The notes under the pieces were generated by a model. The model made no database searches. It saw nothing but the letters and a program-made list of their open reading frames with translations, and was not told the DNA's origin. Both the position numbers and the translations under genes were made by a program. Shown in pieces: positions 1 through 11,453 of a stretch of DNA of 64,000 nucleotides; position 1 is the stretch's first letter; every line of letters starts with the position of its first letter. The DNA comes from Nemertoderma westbladi (lineage: Eukaryota > Xenacoelomorpha > Nemertodermatida > Nemertodermatidae), in contig JAUCBJ010000648.1 in assembly GCA_032718475.1 (NCBI GenBank), positions 1 to 64,000 of the forward strand. The letters run 5' to 3'.

Positions 1-3000
1 TGGTCCTGTAGATATCTTTTAGTAGGCGTGTGTTGAGATGTGTGCAATAATCTGTGGTGCAATCGACCACAGTCAACGCACCCCTTACTTACGCTAGAGG
101 TGGTACAGTCCCGCCGCTTATGCCCAGTGCCTAAACACTTCCAGCAAGCGTCTAGCGACCGAATGGCTAAACGCCGTTTCTCTACATCGAGTTTGGAAAA
201 CAGGTTGCACCCTACCAGCTTGTGGTCATTTGATTTCTGAGTCAATTGATGACAATATTGACATCCACGAAAATCTGGTGGCAATTGTTGCACTGTAGTT
301 ACCTTGGGTCCAATGGGTGGTGCTACTTTAATTTTGGCGCTATATCCCGCAGCCGAATTCACCTTTGTCATTTCTTGGTCAGATAAGGAAGTGTATGATG
401 ATGCTGGGTTACCAGCACTTACCATTGTGCTCTTAAATTTGAGTTGCTGACGTCTTTCTACTCCTAAATACTCTTCAGGGTAATTAGACCTCAACTCGGC
501 ATCACCTTCTGCTGATATTACATCGTAAATATGTTTAATAGATAGTGATTCCCCCCTAGCTTCTACTCGGCTTTCTAGGCCCCTTACCTTTCGCCTATGG
601 CGCAGTGTAAGTCATTTCATAATGTCTCGTATAATATCCGGTCTGGATCCGTAATGCTCACACCCATATATTGGCAAAATCTTGATTGCTGATTTTATAG
701 CATCGGCTAGTTTCACTACTTCTATGGGTGTTACGGCTGGATTTCCCTTTGTCAATTCTTCAACTACTGAGCGAGCCATTCTAACATTACCACCATAGGT
801 GGTTACTAACCGCTCATAGGCAGATTCAAAGGCATTATCGTCTCCCACAAATGTACTTACTAGTTCTTTGGGTTCCCCTTTTAAGAATTGGTATAGATAA
901 CAAAATTTTTCATGTGATGTAAAATCCTGTGACGCTACACAGGAATCTATATAATGAATGAAACTTCTCCAGTGTTTCGGTAATCCAGTGAAACAAGGTG
1001 GTTGCTGTGGAGGGAGACTCTGTCTCGCACCAAATTTAGATAACTCTGATGCGATCACTGTTACTGGCGTTGAGCCACTCCCTTCTACATTTGAAGAACC
1101 TCGAATATTTCTTGGTTGTTGGTTCAACTTCATGCCGGGTTTAAATATTCTAGATTGAAAGTGCGGTCTCGATCCCGGATACATTCCTTTTGCAGTCGTT
1201 GAAGGATCATATACTTCCTCCGAATCTGTGTTACATTCCATCGCTTGAAATTGAACCTTGGATTTTGGTAGTGTGATTGGGTTTACTTCAGGGAGATTCT
1301 CGGATAATTCTCGAGTGTGAATATCTACCCTTTCACGCTCTCTTTGAGTACTATCTACTTTATCCTGCACTTCCTGAACCGACCACTTTACAGACTCAAA
1401 CTCTTGATTTACTTTACCTTCAATATGTTGAACCTGATCCTTAATGTCTCTTACCTCTTGCATCATCCTCTGGTTGCCTTCTTGGATGGCTTGTTGTAAT
1501 TGATACATTTCAACTTGACGTTGTTCTGTTGTTTCGTTCGGTCTAAAGTTACGGTTATCATGGGAACAGTCCCAATCCACCAGTTGTTCGTCCTCCTTCA
1601 TCCTAAAATTCTCGGGTGACTCACCATTATCTGCCGGATTTATAATGCTCCTTATAATGGGTGAAATGTGCTGGCATTCTATGCACTTACAACCTAACAA
1701 ATGGTGTGGAGATAACTGGTCCATGTGTTTGGGGTCACGAGGGTGTTGCGGGTAGTCAGGCCACTTACTATTGGTGGAGTTCAATATCCTCGCAGACCCA
1801 CTGGTCTGTCGTTGCTCCAAAATTACGCTGGGTGGAGAATCGTCTTCTGGGTTAACCCAGCCCTTCCCTGCAAACTGGCGATGAAAAGATTCAATAAAAT
1901 GGACTTTAGATTCCATTCCCTTCTTATCGTGAGTTTGATTGTATCGTTCTATGGAAGATGCAACATGGTCTATCCCACTTAACAATGACTCGGCGCGCTG
2001 ACATCGAAGAGCTGTCTTGGCTTCTTCTAACTGCATGGCTATGCGACGGCGATTATCCTCTAATTCATTCGCTTTGCGGTGGCGCTCCTGCTCCCCTAAT
2101 TTTCGACGTTGATCGATGATCAATGCCTCTTGTTTTTCCTTCAACTCTAATCTTTGGCGGGCAATCTCCCGTTCATGTGCGTGACGTTTATTCTCATCAG
2201 CAATACGCTGTAATTGAGCATTGGTGTCACGCTCAATTCGTCTCCGTTCAATGGCTGCAAGTTTATCCGCCTTGGTACGTTCTGCCTCTGCCCTGGCGTG
2301 TTCAATTTCGGCTTCCGCTCGGGCGCGTTGAGCCTCGCGTTCGGCACTTTCGCACTCGATTTCTAGCAAACGATCATTTGCTTCCCTCTCCCGCCTGGTG
2401 GCTTCATCTCGAGTTGTGGTGTCCAAAATATTACTGCCTCCTGCTAAACTTAAGCGCGAAATATCTTGGGTGATCGTCTGCAACTCAGCTTCCGCGAGCT
2501 CGGTGCTTATTCGTATCACTTCGCTCTGTTCAAAATGTAACTTCTCCATCTCGGCTCGGCGACCATCTTCGCTTAACCTTCTAACTGTGTCCAGCTGCGA
2601 TGCAGTTATTGACTGCGAACTTACTGACTCGCTATGTCGATACCACCTTCCACTTACCTGAGATGGTACACTATCATCGACATGAGCAGTTATCTTAACT
2701 GTTTTTTCGTTCTCCTTTGTTGGTAATGGTAGTCCAGGTACTACCACTCCCTTCTTATGAAGATATATCTCCAACTTACCCTTGAAACCCTGAAACCATT
2801 CATTTAGCTCAAAATCTTCAGAGTCAAATGTTTCGGTTTCGGGTCCCTCCTCCAAACTAGCGCGGTAATTTACTCTAAGCACATTTATACGCTTATTCAT
2901 ATCTATAAAATGGTTACGAATTACCTGCAACTTATCATATAGGGATGTCAGAGTTCTAAACTGTCTCTCTTTGGTCGCTATACTCACCAACTTCTGTAAA

Positions 3001-3395
3001 TTGATTGTTTGCACGTGTAACAGCTGATCATATTCATCTAGCATTCTGGCTAAATCTGCCGGGTCATATGATCCACTGTCTAGGCATTTGGTTAATTTAT
3101 TTGTCGCCTTGGTTACCTTACCCATGTAACCACCTGCACTTTTATTAATTGAAGGATGCCTCAAGGATGTGTTACTATCGTCACTGCTGTCAGCATCAGG
3201 GATTTCATCATCAGGGTGTCGAGCAGCACCCTGAACTATAAACCCAGAAGCAGGGACGATACCTACTGTCTGTGTGGTAGGGGCACTAATAGTCTCAATT
3301 ACGTCAGGTGTGGTGACGTTTAATTGCTGACTGGACTCGTCAGCAGTCTCATATTGTTCTGTTACCGGAACGTCGGTATTTGTTGTTTGACTCAT
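1..3395 (-). pseudogene. BEL/Pao element A, gag and start of pol (partial, one in-frame stop)
   Basis: This is the 5' coding part of an LTR retrotransposon polyprotein. It starts at the ATG at 3395 (MSQTTNT) and runs off the left edge. About 600 residues are charged and coiled-coil-rich (long E/R/A runs near 2030-2450). A DUF1759 capsid-like region follows (around 612-1000, including CFTGLPKHW and YGGNVRMARSVVEEL). A TGA at 610-612 interrupts it in frame. The same frame then reads on to position 1 and includes CQYCHQL and a CX2CX4HX4C knuckle, CWKCLGTGHKRRDC, near 90-140. The order matches element C, whose protein aligns closely across this region. The stop falls where a CGA-to-TGA change is plausible. 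Whether pol beyond the edge is intact cannot be seen. Family assignment is confident; the activity state is not. Confidence 0.85.
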
Positions 3396-4960
3396 TTTTG
3401 GGATTTTTATATTGATTAAAATTTTTTAATTTTAATTTTAATTTAATTTAATGAAATTCTTTGCTTGTAATAGTTTACAAATTATTACACCAATTCAAAT
3501 GTGAATTCAAATAAAACAACCTTTACAACTCAATTAATTTCAAATTCTCTTATATTTTATTTATTTCATAAATATAGCCTTGGCTCGACTTTAGGAGACA
3601 CTGGATGGTGGGACAATAAGACACAACAAAAGGAAGTATTTAAATTTTTTTTTTAAAAATTACAACACCAAATTTATTTTGTATGCACAAGTATGCCACA
3701 AATACTGTGCATAAGTATTTTAACAAACCTTCAAACAGCCACAAATAAACTATAGATCCCACAAGCACAATCCTATCGACACTACGACCAACCTGTGATT
3801 GCTGCTAAACGACGCCGTCCCACGTCCCAACCTCGTGAATGATCAGTTCACTTGCGTACCAAGTCAAACGTCCCCAGATCCCGGATTGGTTGCGGTGACG
3901 AAAGTGATGTTCCTGTAAGTTGTATTAGAGAATTAGATGGCTGTCTGGTAGATTTACCCTAATTTTATCCTAACAATTTCGAGCGAAATATAAATTTTTT
4001 AATTTCTTATAAATCTTATAATGCAGCCCTTTTGGCTCTACAAACTTTCAAACTCGATACAAACTTTACTCAACGGCGGCGCTATAGCAACTCTGTGATT
4101 TATTTATAATTTTTTACAACGCAAATCAGCTAAGAATTTGTTAAAAGGATTTCGCTAAAGCACATTGCAGATTTATTAACATAATAACCACTGTAGAATA
4201 CGTATCAAATTATCGCAATACGTATCAGTTTCGAAAGAAAACAAAACAATAAACCGGTCTATATAAAGCTCAACAAGGAAACTCCAGTTGGTGAGGAATC
4301 CCTGCCTGCCTGCTAATATTATCAACCTTTAATACAATTTACTAGCGTGATGGCCCCTTATCCACCACGTATACTGCAAGCTAAACTGCCGATAGGTAAG
4401 GGTTGTATCGAGTACAATTTATAAAATATAAACAACAATTTATCTTAAATTTTCCCACAAAACAAATTCTGTATATTTCTATACACCGCACCGCTGTCGA
4501 CGGTAGTAAAAGGAAGGAAACTATACGCAATACTAAACCTGGTTATCTCGTGGATGAATTTGCCGATATTCTCTAATTTTCACTTCTACTCTGTAAAGTA
4601 ACTGTAAGAGTGTCAAACTAATGATTGTGAGAGAGAGATGATTAGCTATCTAAATACCCAAATACATTTATTTCTGGACAGTGGATAATGCTGTAGCTGA
4701 AACTTGGTATATAAGCTTACTCACCCCCAACAAAGTCAAAATAATTTAAGATGAAGTGAAATGAATATTAGTATCCCAATGAGACCCAAACGTAAGCCAA
4801 ACGATGAGCGCTGATACCAAATATATATCAACACTCTCCCCCCTTTGCACTTCCGTGCTGCCTGTGTGGTTATTATGATGGGGTATCCCGGTTCAATTTG
4901 GCCCAAACCCAAGTACAGGAAATAGTTAAAGCACCAGTTAACCTAATGGAATTGTGTACA
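3396..4960. other. AT-rich leader and probable unresolved 5' LTR of element A
   Basis: There is no credible coding sequence. By position, just upstream of the minus-strand gag start, this should hold the untranslated leader and 5' LTR of element A. I could not fix LTR ends because the partner LTR lies outside the window. A possible inner edge is the TGGATGG at about 3604, but this is only a guess. The stretch is AT-rich with homopolymer runs near 3400-3440 and 3640-3660. Confidence 0.4.
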
Positions 4961-5510
4961 TCAACCTAATGAGACCCCCCTCCCCTTGTGGCTTGCCCAG
5001 TCCAACTTACTGCCCTTATGTTTCACTCGTGTTGTGTAACATCATCCATCCATTTTGGGCTCCTGCAGTCGGCCGGTACGGCTCGACCTCCTCACTCCAT
5101 AATTATATTAGACGGAGAATGCGCCTCTCATGTTAAAACAATGGGGTTTTAATTCCGAACCGATCACTGGATGTCTTTATCGCATACTGATTTGCAAAAT
5201 TACCAACACAAACAAATAATTGGGTTAATACATATCTATAGGTACGAATACATTTAACGGTACAAAAATCAGAACTTGGATATAAGATAAATTCAATACA
5301 ATAATCTGAAACAAAATTCAATATAAAATCTTGAAGAGTAATAAGAATATAGGTCTGTTTTGCAACCATATAATAACAAAACTGGTTTTTACCGGTTCCA
5401 GTAAGTTCTCGTTGACATTGCATAAAATTCAGTAAACCGGTTTTTACTTGGATATGAGTGATATGAGTAGCTACTAGCTTTCTTATTCGTCCAGCAAACA
5501 GATAAATGGC

Positions 5511-5545
5511 CTAATAAATAAATAAATAAATAAATAAATAAATGG
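5511..5545. repeat. (AAAT)n microsatellite
   Basis: About eight tandem AAAT units are seen directly. No associated retroelement tail is recognised on either side. Confidence 0.9.
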
Positions 5546-5659
5546 CTAATAGACCATCTAGAATCCTCTAACCGTTAAACGGACATAAGAAATGGAATCA
5601 TAGACCAGGAAAACCTCTACAACAATATTTCCAGCTGTGTATTTCATTCATTACTTTTT

Positions 5660-5880
5660 GATTGACAGACAGACCAACAGACATAAAGACAGACAGGAAG
5701 ACAGATAGACAAGCAGGCAGGCAGTCACAATGACAGACAATCTAGAATACATGAAACGTTGAGACTGACATTATAAATGTGATCACTAAACAGGAAAATG
5801 ACTATGGAGAAAATTGTAGGCCTACATTGCATGTGTTTCTTAAATTTGTCAGACTGACCGACTGACAGACAAACAGACTG
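5660..5880. repeat. GACA/AGAC tetranucleotide-rich block
   Basis: Imperfect GACA units are clustered at 5660-5760 and again at 5855-5880. A similar block in mixed orientation lies at 31430-31790 inside the receptor gene's first intron. Both look like decayed microsatellites or parts of the same dispersed repeat. Confidence 0.6.
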
Positions 5881-6393
5881 CTATAACTCGAGAACTAAAA
5901 GAGACCTCGATATGTCGTTTTCAGATTTGAAATCGCCATTAAATTTTGATCCAGAATCCGTAAAAAAAAATTTTTGATTTTTTAAATTTCGACCACAAAC
6001 ACGTGCCCTTAATATCACCTGGCATCAATACTCTAGCTGAATATTTATTTATTTGTACTTCCCTCCTGTTTCACTCTAGCACACTTGAGACCGTTAGGTC
6101 CGATGTTAGAGATAGAATATATGCAACATACTGTAAGACTGCCCGTTCAATAGAAGTGGATTAGGTGGGAGTGTGAGTGTCAGGGACAGGGGCTGCTGAG
6201 CTGGTTAGCGCTACTGATGAGGCCTGTTAGGCCGAAACGTACGTATAGCGCTTGTTCAACCCACGGTGACTCATTTTTTTTCGCTTCCTCATTTTTTCCA
6301 CTTCCAAACAAACCCATAATATTAGGCTATGGCCGTTTTCTAAAAGTCTGGGGGAGGTGGTGGGGGCATAAGTGTACGGGAAACACTTCCACT

Positions 6394-6476
6394 GGGGGGG
6401 GGGGGGGGGGGGGTGGCAAAGCCCATATTTTCGCCATCTTTGCCAATTCCACCCCCCCCCCCCCCCCCCCCCCCCC
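6394..6476. repeat. G20 / C25 inverted runs forming a hairpin
   Basis: A run of 20 G (6394-6413) is followed by TGGCAAAG, and about 40 bases later CTTTGCC and then 25 C (6452-6476). The arms can pair with a small AATT bulge and a short loop. The G-run is also a G-quadruplex candidate. The reading frames that cross it are low-complexity and not credible genes. Confidence 0.85.
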
Positions 6477-7013
6477 AAAGAAAAAAATCAATTATATTTT
6501 AATAATTTTATAATTTGGGCATATATAGTGCGGTGTGGCGTAGGGGCCACCAAGAATATTAACTTACTCAAAACATTTATATGTCTTAGTGCAATTTCTA
6601 TAACTTTATTTCTTATTTAGCGGTTTATTTTATTGTTAGTAGGATAAACCATCAAGGTTAAAATGTATAAACATTAAAAATGACGTTGAAAAACGCAAAG
6701 CATGGTACACACACAAGTTGTTTTGTTCGCTAAGATGGATTGCAACTTTTGGTACATGATCCATGAAGGCCCCACTCGTGTACTTCTAACCGTAGAGACA
6801 CTACTTCTCGTTTTCTACTTCTCTCTACATTTAACTACCATTTCTTTCCCCATTTTGGACTTCACTTTATGTCATTTACCGGCTTGGCTTCCTCAGAATG
6901 CCTTCAGCCGTCTCAGAAACCCCAGTCTACAGTCTGCTGCTCACTGACACTGATCGTATGTAACTAAATATATTGTAACATAATGTAACCTTTAGTGCAT
7001 ATCTCAAACTTAC

Positions 7014-7866
7014 ATTGAACTACGATCGTAGTGGTACAGGGTTTATCCACTTCTATAGCTCTATTCCTCGCCTTACATATAAACTCTTCCCCATTATCTC
7101 CACGACTTAGATCTCTACTTATACTCAGTGTATCTTCTGGTTCAGTTACGACTCCACCAATAGCAACTCCGTTACTATACCAACTCCATCTAGAATCTCC
7201 TGATGTACTTCCAGCTACCGGTACCGGTACCCAATCCGATAACTTACAGTTTAATGTACCTGAACTGCCTTCTATATAAGTACAACTCGGTACATCGCAG
7301 CTACACTTTGGATGATTATCAGCTTTACATTGGGGTGGAAGAGTTATTATAAGTGGGTAAGTAGAGGTCTGATCGGGGAAGGCCGGGTTGTTTTGGAGAT
7401 TTTCCGTATGCGTACCGCTAGTATAATATTGTATTTGTATCTCAAATTCCTCCGGTATAGATTCAATTACAGGAGGATTCAACCCAACAGTTATATATCC
7501 TTCAGCTCCGGCTGTGTTGCTACTTATATATTCTATTGTATTCCATCCATCGCAATTGATTTTAATATTATTATTATTGTAGCAATCATCTCTATTGGCG
7601 TTGTTGACTTTATTCAGCACACGTACTATGTTATTACCTTTACCATAATTAGCAATAACCCTTGAATTTAATACATCAGTAATAGTTAATTCACTTTGTT
7701 GATTAATAATAAAATCAACTTGTACTCTAATACTATTTCTTTCTTCTTTAAATAAACATTCTCTAGTAAATTTAGATCCACCTTGTTCGACTAGTTTATA
7801 TCCATTATACTTGAACCCCAGAATAACATCAGTTAGAGTTAGTAATGTAATTATAAATAATTTCAT
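7014..7866 (-). CDS. Orphan paralogue of Ig-receptor exon 1 (signal peptide + N-terminal domain + Ig)
   Basis: This exon starts at the ATG at 7866 and ends at 7014, directly before a GTAAGT donor (ACTTAC at 7008-7013). The intron is phase 1. It encodes a hydrophobic signal peptide (MKLFIITLLTLTDVILG), an N-terminal domain of about 150 residues, a Cys-rich linker (CKADNHPKCSC) and an Ig domain with LNC, WSWY and FICKAR. It is a close relative of exon 1 of the receptor at 36840. Identical blocks alternate with strongly different stretches around residues 54-105 and 148-165. I find no later exons between 1 and 7013, where element A sits. Either the rest of the gene lies beyond the window or this is an isolated duplicated exon. 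Confidence 0.75.
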
Positions 7867-8631
7867 TATAAGTATATTAAATAATTAATATCATATTTTA
7901 TATTATTATACATAGCGTATATATCTAATCACTGTCAGCGTTGTTCACTCTAAGTTCTCTATGTTAGTTTAAACATAATATTAAATTAATTGATGCACAT
8001 AATTATGAAGTTACATAATTTGCAACTTCATAGTTTTGATTTTATCGGATAGTGGAGACTTTGGGTTTTGATGACACATTGACATATAAATGTCAATTTG
8101 AAAATTAAATTTTGACAGTATGACATGTCTAAGTGTCAAAATTACTATTTTGAAATGACATTGAGACATTAATTATGACATGCCCATTTGTCAATATTTC
8201 AATTTGAAATGACATTAATTAAGACATTTCTAAATTTCATTTTGATAAAAATGACATCAGATTGTCAAATTTAAAGTCTGCCAAGTTTCTGTTTGAACGA
8301 TTGTATACAACAATGTTAGAAAACATATTAACTTTCAGATATTTTCCCTTTAGCGGCATACTGGTTAGCATCCAGTATGGTGAGCTACATACACTATGCC
8401 AAATTTTAGTTTGAACTGTTTTTGACATTATAGTATCACATGTTAAAATGTCATTTTCAGATCGTAATTTGGAAATGTCACAAAATAATTCATCAGACAA
8501 CAGGTTTTAAATCAACCAATAATATTAAGCAAAATAATATGCAGTTTTGAAACATTATTTAATTCGACTAATTTAAATGGACATGCTTTTAATGCTTCTT
8601 TGGAGTTCGGTAGGTGTGAAGTCCCCTGTTT
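7867..8631. other. Upstream flank of the orphan exon, with a TGACA/TGTCA cluster
   Basis: No gene is seen. From about 8070 to 8480 the pentamer TGACA or its complement TGTCA occurs more than a dozen times, often as TGACAT/ATGTCA. The cluster lies 0.2-0.6 kb upstream of the ATG at 7866, where a promoter would be. It is not present upstream of the related exon at 36840. Confidence 0.5.
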
Positions 8632-9790
8632 CTATAGGTAGTGTCTTGTCATATATTTTCCTTGTAGGGCTGACCTCGATGTTTTGTGGCTGCCCAAGCA
8701 AGTTGCTGAAGTGATTTTTCCACTTACCAACACGTTCTCAGGACTATCGGCTTTGAGGCGGCCCTTTGCACAACTTTTCCGACCAGATACCTCATTTACA
8801 GTTTGCCAGGTAAGTCTTGATTGTTGCTGTATGTGAGCAGTTGTAATTGCTTCAATTTTATCCTGTATGTACTTTTCCTGGCTGATGTTGTAGGCCGATT
8901 TAAGATCGTCCTTAGCTTTCTCAACCTTGTTAATGTTTTCTGTTGTTGGTTGTTCGGTTTTAACTTTGTAGGCTATTTTAAGATCTTCTCTCTTACAAGT
9001 AACCTCAGAGTTTTGCCATGGCACATACTGTTTTCGTTTGGGTTTCTGGGGGATATGCCTCTTAGCTGATTCCTTGTGGGCTGTTATTATATTCTGGTAT
9101 ATTGAATCGGTGGACTGGTCTTCATCCATTGACTGAAGTGCTTCAAAGCGGTTTTGAACTTCTACTGTGTAAGCATCCTTTACTGCATTGTCAGTTCTGA
9201 GTTTCTCCCAGTCATAGTTGATTTGCTTGCTTGTCCTGGGTTTGCTGGCTCTCAAACTGAGTCTGATCTCTGCAGTCAAAATTCTGTGGTCCGAACCAAT
9301 TAGGTTGAATGAGTTGTATGCCTCGCAGTTGATCATGATGTTTCTCCACTTTTTGTTTATAAGGATGTAATCCAGTTGTGCTTTGGTTCCATTAGGGTAT
9401 TAAAAGGTCCATAGCTTTCCCTTACTCTTTTCGAATGTGTTGTTTGTTGGTATCAATTCACATTCTTCCATTAGGTCTAAAAGTAAGTACCCATTTCTGT
9501 TAGGACTGGTGTTATAGGTGTAACCCTTGATGTCTTCTGGGCCAATTTGCGCATTCAGGTCACCAGCAATGACCTTAACATTGTGTTTCGGAATGTCCAT
9601 TATAAGTCCAGTCAGATCTTCATAAAACTTGACAGCTTGTTCTGGCTCTGAGGCATTGGTTGAACTGTAGCAACATATTACTGTTGTCTTGGGATTCCCA
9701 TCAAATGTTGCGATCATAACCCTGGTATTTATAGATTCGATGTTGTTTAGTGTCTTGTGCAAATGGACTTAGCAGAATTCATACTCCACC
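8632..9790 (-). pseudogene. LINE endonuclease-domain remnant
   Basis: Two minus-strand frames (9762-9400 and 9336-8632) together cover the C-terminal half of an exonuclease-endonuclease-phosphatase domain, as in the ORF2 of RTE-like or related non-LTR retrotransposons. Diagnostic pieces are AGDLNAQIG, LDYILI and GSDHRIL. A Lys-rich linker follows, typical of the stretch between endonuclease and reverse transcriptase. A stop or frame break near 9337-9400 separates the frames. No reverse transcriptase follows, so the copy is truncated. A short piece of the same family (shared TLNNIES) lies at 26737-26995 and supplies the region missing here. Confidence 0.8.
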
Positions 9791-10384
9791 ATAAATGAAT
9801 ATTTAATTTCGCGACAATTTTATTAAATATTTTCGGGAATTTTTTATAGAAAAGCAACGCGTGGCTAATTTTATCTAAAAGTTGGCACCCGGTGTTATTT
9901 TGTTGTGCTCTTTCTATTTTCGACTGTGTTCGATTGTGTTAGGCAGTTTTTGGAGTGTGTTCGGGTGTGTTCTATTGTGTTCGCTGGTGTTCTGTAAAAA
10001 GATCTATCCCAAAAAATGAGGCAAACTTAAAATTTTGAAAATAATATTTTTTGCATTACTTTTAATAGGGAACCGATTGGCAGTACAGTTTACGAAAAAA
10101 AAATTTTTGTCAGAAAGAAAACATGGAAAAAGCCTCCTTTTAATTAAAAAGATTTGATGTGTCTATGTTTGCAATTGTAGGGTAGGGGTGTCTGTTATCT
10201 ATTCTAAATAAAACAATTATTATTAAATGAGAGTTCATAGCAATAGTACTTAATACTGTTCATTGACCTGGTATGGGTAACATTACTAATTCTCTTTGGT
10301 TCGAGTGTGAAGGCTATCAGCTGTGTAAAATATTATACAGAAACACACAGTAATGCTAGTATGGCCGATTCGACCATTAGAAAC
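9791..10384. other. Non-coding; short GTGTTC-rich patch
   Basis: I see no gene. At about 9910-9997 the motif GTGTTC with 4-6 intervening bases recurs seven or so times as a loose tandem patch. The remainder is unremarkable AT-rich sequence. Confidence 0.5.
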
Positions 10385-11040
10385 TAGTTGTTGAATAAAA
10401 AAGTTGGGAACGATTCGACGTGCGATATTCGAAATATTAGCATATTATCAACATTATACATTATGGAACGCGAAATTAAATACCCACAACTACACTTTTA
10501 CAGCTGAACAACATTTCACTACTTATTGTCAATTGGAGTTACGTACATTAATTATATCGTATTATATTGTATATCTGGGAAGTTTACAACAGCTGTCGAT
10601 TAAACTAACAAAATCCGAAAACTGAACCAGGGTGCCAGCCGGGTACCAACGGCTGTTGGGTAGACTTAATGGAAGATTTCACAAACTTTCATAGGAGGCT
10701 AGTACATGTACCTACATTATATTGTTTGCTCCGATGTTTACATTAGGCTAACTGAGAATGTATTAGGTATAAATAATTAGTGTTCTTTATTTTATTTCTC
10801 TAATACAGAAAGACCCCTCCGCAAAATGAACTACTCTTTGGGGCCGTTTCCCAGGTTGTGGATATGGATAACATTTCACACATCGCATTAATTGTGATCA
10901 TGATTTGTTTGCCTCGGTGAATGTTATATTACATTAGATGGGAGTCAGTTTTTTTGGTTGATGCAAGTCATTCTTGGTTTGCATCTTCCAATCACATCTA
11001 TTTCTTGGAGTCTGTGTAAGACAGGTTCGTTTAAAGAATT

Positions 11041-11206
11041 CCCCGTACTTAGTTCCAATTTAAGCCTCATGCGAATTTAGTTCCAATGGAAACGAATTTA
11101 GTTCCAATTTTGGCGAATTTAGTTCCAATTTAGGCGAACTTAGTTCCAATCCAATGGAAGCGAATTTAGTTCCAATGGAATCGAATTTAGTTCCAATGTT
11201 TCAGTT
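11041..11206. repeat. Array of GAATTTAGTTCCAAT units (forward)
   Basis: About eight units of roughly 17-23 bp share the core GAA(T/C)TTAGTTCCAAT with variable spacers such as GGAAGC and TTTAGGC. The reverse-complement array is at 23351-23592. Confidence 0.9.
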
Positions 11207-11448
11207 GTGGGGCGAGCCACGTAGTTGGTGAAGAATCTGTTTAATGACGCTATTAGGTGGATGGTTAAATAATAATTTTAAATAATTAACCCAAAACGCC
11301 CAACCTCTTAACCGAAACAATTCAATTTATATATTTAATAATTTAAAATGATATAATATGTATATATTATATATAATATGTAATATGTAAAAAACAACAC
11401 CCATCATGCTCTTAACCCAAACTACGCCCATCCACCTAAACCGAAACA

Positions 11449-11453
11449 TCTGG
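11449..11453. repeat. Target-site duplication of element B, left
   Basis: TCTGG immediately precedes the LTR. The same five bases follow the right LTR at 23075-23079. Five-base duplications are normal for BEL/Pao integrases. Confidence 0.9.

Larger units (their letters stand above)
4961..6963. other. Non-coding region with simple repeats
   Basis: I see no gene here. The contents are an (AAAT)n microsatellite, a block rich in GACA/AGAC tetranucleotides, and a G-run/C-run hairpin, each listed separately. From about 6764 the sequence becomes similar to 35733-35940, the 3' flank of receptor exon 1, so the segmental duplication of that exon includes about 250 bp of flanking intron. Confidence 0.6.
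10385..11453. repeat. R1 repeat family, copy 1, left half
   Basis: From CTAGTTGTTGAATA onward this matches 39876-43340 closely, except that the second copy carries two insertions (a LINE and a MITE). It includes an array of GAATTTAGTTCCAAT units and the segment GGGGCGAGCCACGTAG. No protein coding is evident. Together with 23341-24240 it forms a unit whose inner parts are inverted repeats of each other, resembling a large foldback-type element. The LTR element B is inserted between the halves. Confidence 0.75.

Noticed and set aside
1-240. Plus-strand ORF at the left edge
   Set aside because: Antisense of the zinc-knuckle region of element A.
4250-4275. TATA-box promoter CTATATAAAGC on the plus strand
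   Set aside because: No plus-strand gene follows; element A would need a minus-strand promoter.
6217-6620. ORFs across the G and C runs
   Set aside because: Poly-Gly/poly-Pro frames created by homopolymers in opposite strands.
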